Shown piece after piece: positions 60,401 to 64,000 of a stretch of 64,000 nt of DNA. The translations under genes were made by a program, and so were the position numbers. This DNA comes from Setophaga petechia (taxonomy: Eukaryota > Chordata > Aves > Passeriformes > Parulidae): the NCBI GenBank assembly GCA_024362935.1, contig JANCRA010000014.1:15364258-15428257 (forward strand). Reading direction: 5' to 3'. Within the stretch, counting starts at the first letter, position 1. Each line of letters opens with the position of its first letter. The notes beneath the pieces were generated by a model. That model did not search any database. It saw only the letters and a list, made by a program, of their open reading frames with translations, and was not told where the DNA came from.

Positions 60401-63400
60401 AGCATGAGCTTGCATACACAATCTGGCCTGGGTTCCCTGGCTCAGTGCAGAGCTGCCACAGCCCACCCTTTCCAAGACAGGAACCTTTTCCTGCTGCCAG
60501 TAACTTAAAAAGTCATGTCATTCAAATAGTTTAAATCTGTCCTGAGAAATCAGAGTCAAATCACATGCCTGATGGGAGCTGTTAAGGCTGCACAAAATAG
60601 AATTTTTTCATTCCCTCCTTCTCGAACAACAACAAAAAAACTTCCCAGGAAATTCCACTAAGACTATTGAGAGATTGTGATTTATTTTATGAAAGTTAAG
60701 CACTTACAAGATAGGAAATACTAAAATTAGGTGGTCCATATGACTTCAAATCTGCTTTCTTTTTAAGTGTAACATAAACTGTCTTTAATTATATTATTAC
60801 TGTTCTCCACACAAGCCCTGCATCATGCAGTATATGGGGGGCACCACAACTCAGGGAAAGAGGAGCTGTTCCAAGAATACCTTCTCAGCTCTCTGTTTCA
60901 CTTTCTGCCTCTGATGCATTTGCTCTGAGGAATGCTGAATTATTTTGACATCCAGTATCTGCCTCAAAATTCCTGATGGTGTTTCTCCACAGAGACATGG
61001 ACAACTCATCCCATTTTGCAAAGCAAAACAGCCCCTGAGTAAGTCTGGGGCATGAGTTAAAGCCTCTTGTCTCCACCACTGTAAGAGCTCAGGAATTCTT
61101 CTGTTCAGGCCCCACATGTTCCATGCTGAGCAGAAGGATTTGTGATTGAGTTTTCTTGCATATTATTTATTCTCGTGTTTTAGCCATGTCTTGATACTGT
61201 TAACTTTCAATTGTTAGAGCCACTAAGGCAAGGATAACTGCCTTGCAGACAATTACCTGATATTGTGCCTGAGTTTATGTCCAGAAAACTGTTCATGCTG
61301 TGGTCTAGAAGAAGGGGAGTGAGGCAAAATCCCATCGGGGGGGAAAAAATATTACATTATTAGGGAGCTAGAAAAATCACATATGTGCGAGGCAACACCA
61401 ACAAAGTACAGTTTGAATAGATAGCTTAAACCTCCAGAATTTTCTAAAAGTCAAGTGTTTACATGTGAGACTGCAATGGTTTTAGAGGAGCCTGCTATGT
61501 GCTCAAAGTCCTACAGGTTCTTTAGTTCAAGCAGTTTTAAACATTAGTTGTTTCTAGGAAAGCAGCGCAAAATAACATAATCTTATTGGTTTATATTTTC
61601 TTTTGACTTCCTTTATCTCATTTTTTTTTTCAAAATGGCAATCCATCCCACAGAAGATATTCTATTTCTACCTCAGATCCTATTCACATGACTGAAATTT
61701 CTATTACAGCTTCAACTCTGAATTTGCAAGGAAGGAAGGAACAGGATGTGAAAGTTGCAATAAGAGAAGCAATTTATGTGCCACGAATATTAGCTTTTCT
61801 ACACTCTTGCAGTGAGTGTGATAAGGCACCCATGTACTGTATGCACAGAATGAAACCTTTCCTTAGCAAACAGAAACTGAAATGTTTGCCCAAAGGATCA
61901 AAGATTCACACTGCAAAAGACTAATATTAGAGGGCAAGATAACCAATTAGTGTTTCCAGACCAGGTGCAGAACTGAGTATTATATTTAACTCAGCTACAA
62001 ATTTCATCCTTTGCCCTCTATAAACTCCCACGGCAACACAGACTGTGAACATGGGAGAAGTGAGCAATTTCTAACAAGATCTATCTATGGAACCATAGGC
62101 AAATTCAGATACAATTCATCATCAAAGCATTTGCCATTAATTCAGGAACCCTGTTTCTATTCTAGTGTCTTATCACTTTTTAGTATGCTTAAATGCAGCT
62201 AAGAAAAAGTCAAACCGTGAGCCCTTAACAGTGATTTCTGATTTCTCAGCCTCAGATATCCTCTGAAGAGCAAAGTACTAATCAAAGTCAGGTTTGGCTT
62301 TGCAACTTGATCCTGTACACAGTAAACTGGAAGGTAAGGCACCAAAATGTCTTAAAACACCACCACAGATTGTTTCTATCCCTTCCAGGATTTCCAGGCT
62401 CATCCTATCATCTAGGCTTGCTAAATACATTCAGTGAAGGGTTATGTAATAAATATGGTAACATCTGGAAGCCTACAACGTTCAGCACTGTTTAGTTAAC
62501 ATTTAAAAGTGTGGGCTGTGCAGAATTCAGGTGGGAGAGCACAGATCCATCACCAAGGATATCAGTATTAAGGAAATGGAGAGGGCTGTGTGGACACTGA
62601 CAACTTTCCAGCATATCATTATTGTCATCATTATAAATGATAACTGCTACTTCCTACTTAATTTCCACTCTTCAGAGTGCATCCATCCCCTTCTGTTGGC
62701 TTCTGATTCCCTTTTTTCCCCCTACTTTTCTCCTTTCCAGCACAGGAGAGGTGCACAGTTGGCCTAACACACCATCCCCTCTCTAATAATGCCCCTTACA
62801 TTAGTGCCAAGCAGTCAAGCTTTGCTAAAGCACTGAAGTAATTCCACAATACCCTCACTGCTGTGGAAACTGCTGAGCAAAACCCTCACACAATGGGTCT
62901 CCCTGGCATTCTTTAACCCTGTTGGTGATGATAAAGTCTCATAAATCTAGGTAAATCTTTAATTATACCTTAGGAGCACTCTGATATTATAACTATGAAG
63001 CAGTAATAAAGAATATGCTGACAATTACCTCCAGTAAGTCTACACTTTATTGAAGAGGGGGAATTGCTTCTAGGGTTAATCTAGAGTAGCATCATGGGTT
63101 CTTGCTGCTATTTTTGGTTTGCCTTTGCTAAGCCAATTTTTATGGGTTAGCATATATGCATAGAGCACACAACACCTGCCCTTCTTATTTTTGGCATGTA
63201 TTTATCTCCTCTAGCTTTTTCCTTTTCTCTGGAACATTTAGAGTTCTTGGTATCAGAAAGCCACTTTGGATCTGGTAAAAATAAAGACCTAACTTCATTT
63301 TTGCTGTGTGTGGCTCTTTCCACTGGCAGATCTTTTTCACTCCAACTCTGGTTGAAAATTAGCAAAGGTAGACCTCTCTCTGTGGCTGTGGGGCTCTGCT

Positions 63401-64000
63401 GGTATTGGCAGAAACTCTGAACACGTCTGACTGTAGGATATATCTTTGCTTTTAAATGTCAGTGTTACATTTGCATGTATTTTCTACTAGTTTATGCAAG
63501 TTATTTATATCTTAAAGCAAAGAGTACATTTTAACTTGTGTGAATAATGCTGGAAGAATAGCACGTTCTTTTACTTTGCTAATTAAATCATCTTGAAAAA
63601 TGGTCTAGGTGGTAAGTGACAGGATTAACAAGGGCACTTTGCAGGATTTTGATGTTTTCTTGATTAGACAGGGAGTATTTTATATGGGAGCAGTATTTGA
63701 TGAAGTGGTTTTAGCAATGTGAATGAATGCACGGCCCCAGTTTATCTCAGTGTCTTCATGAAGAAGCCATCTGAACTGTCAAGGAAGCCCAGCCAAGAGT
63801 GAAAATGACCTTAGCTCACAGCTGAGCAAAAGGTCAGCTGAAGAGAATAGTGAGAAACATTATTCTTAGTTCTGATCCTTTGGGCTAGCCACTTTTATTC
63901 CCAACAAATATAAGCATTGCTTTGAACTTTAACAGGTCAAAATTACAGAAATATTAGGTCTAAAGCCCACAGAATTATTTTCACTTTTATTTTGTTTCTC
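57408..64000. other. Anonymous non-coding stretch
   Basis: About 6.6 kb of AT-rich DNA with no supported gene, RNA or recognised transposon. Open frames are at most about 130 codons (plus 60110-60508) and lack domains. Minor T- and A-runs occur (for example near 60000 and 61620). Confidence 0.5.

Overview
This window looks like non-coding nuclear DNA from a vertebrate, most probably a bird. The strongest evidence is three copies of the 3' end of a CR1 LINE (about 16993-17178, 30039-30530 and 32590-33150), all on the + strand. They show the typical avian CR1 tail: the 'ggccctggcacagg' and 'accaggctggatgg' blocks, then 'ttccaac' and 'attctgtgatt'. CpG is scarce, the sequence is AT-rich overall, and A/T homopolymer runs are common. 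I see no primate- or rodent-type SINEs and no bacterial gene organisation. A songbird is plausible but unproven.

I found no protein-coding gene that I can support. The open frames are short (the longest is 226 codons), overlap each other on both strands, have no domain I recognise, and often fall in repeats. No tRNA, rRNA or CRISPR array was seen. The window is best read as part of an intergenic gene desert or a very large intron.

Layout: 1-10.2 kb is mostly anonymous, with an enhancer-like block near 2.5-3.3 kb and a compound ATCT/TA microsatellite near 4.1 kb. 10.2-16.5 kb has several blocks that look like conserved regulatory DNA. 17-33 kb is more repeat-bearing: three CR1 ends, a CT microsatellite, a 72-bp tandem duplication, a paired palindrome and a small CpG-rich patch. 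34.3-35.0 kb carries the most interesting structure, an imperfect hairpin of about 78 nt with the geometry of a microRNA primary transcript. 38.5-39.0 kb is a dense enhancer-like block containing PBX-type sites and an 80-codon open frame on the minus strand. 45.0-48.0 kb is a cluster of further regulatory-looking blocks. Near 49.2-49.5 kb there is a family of short degenerate repeats that may be an ancient DNA transposon remnant. 49.5-64 kb is largely anonymous.

The regulatory-block calls rest only on texture: low repeat content, many homeodomain/POU/PBX-like words, and isolated CpGs in AT-rich DNA. Cross-species alignment would decide them, and none could be run here.
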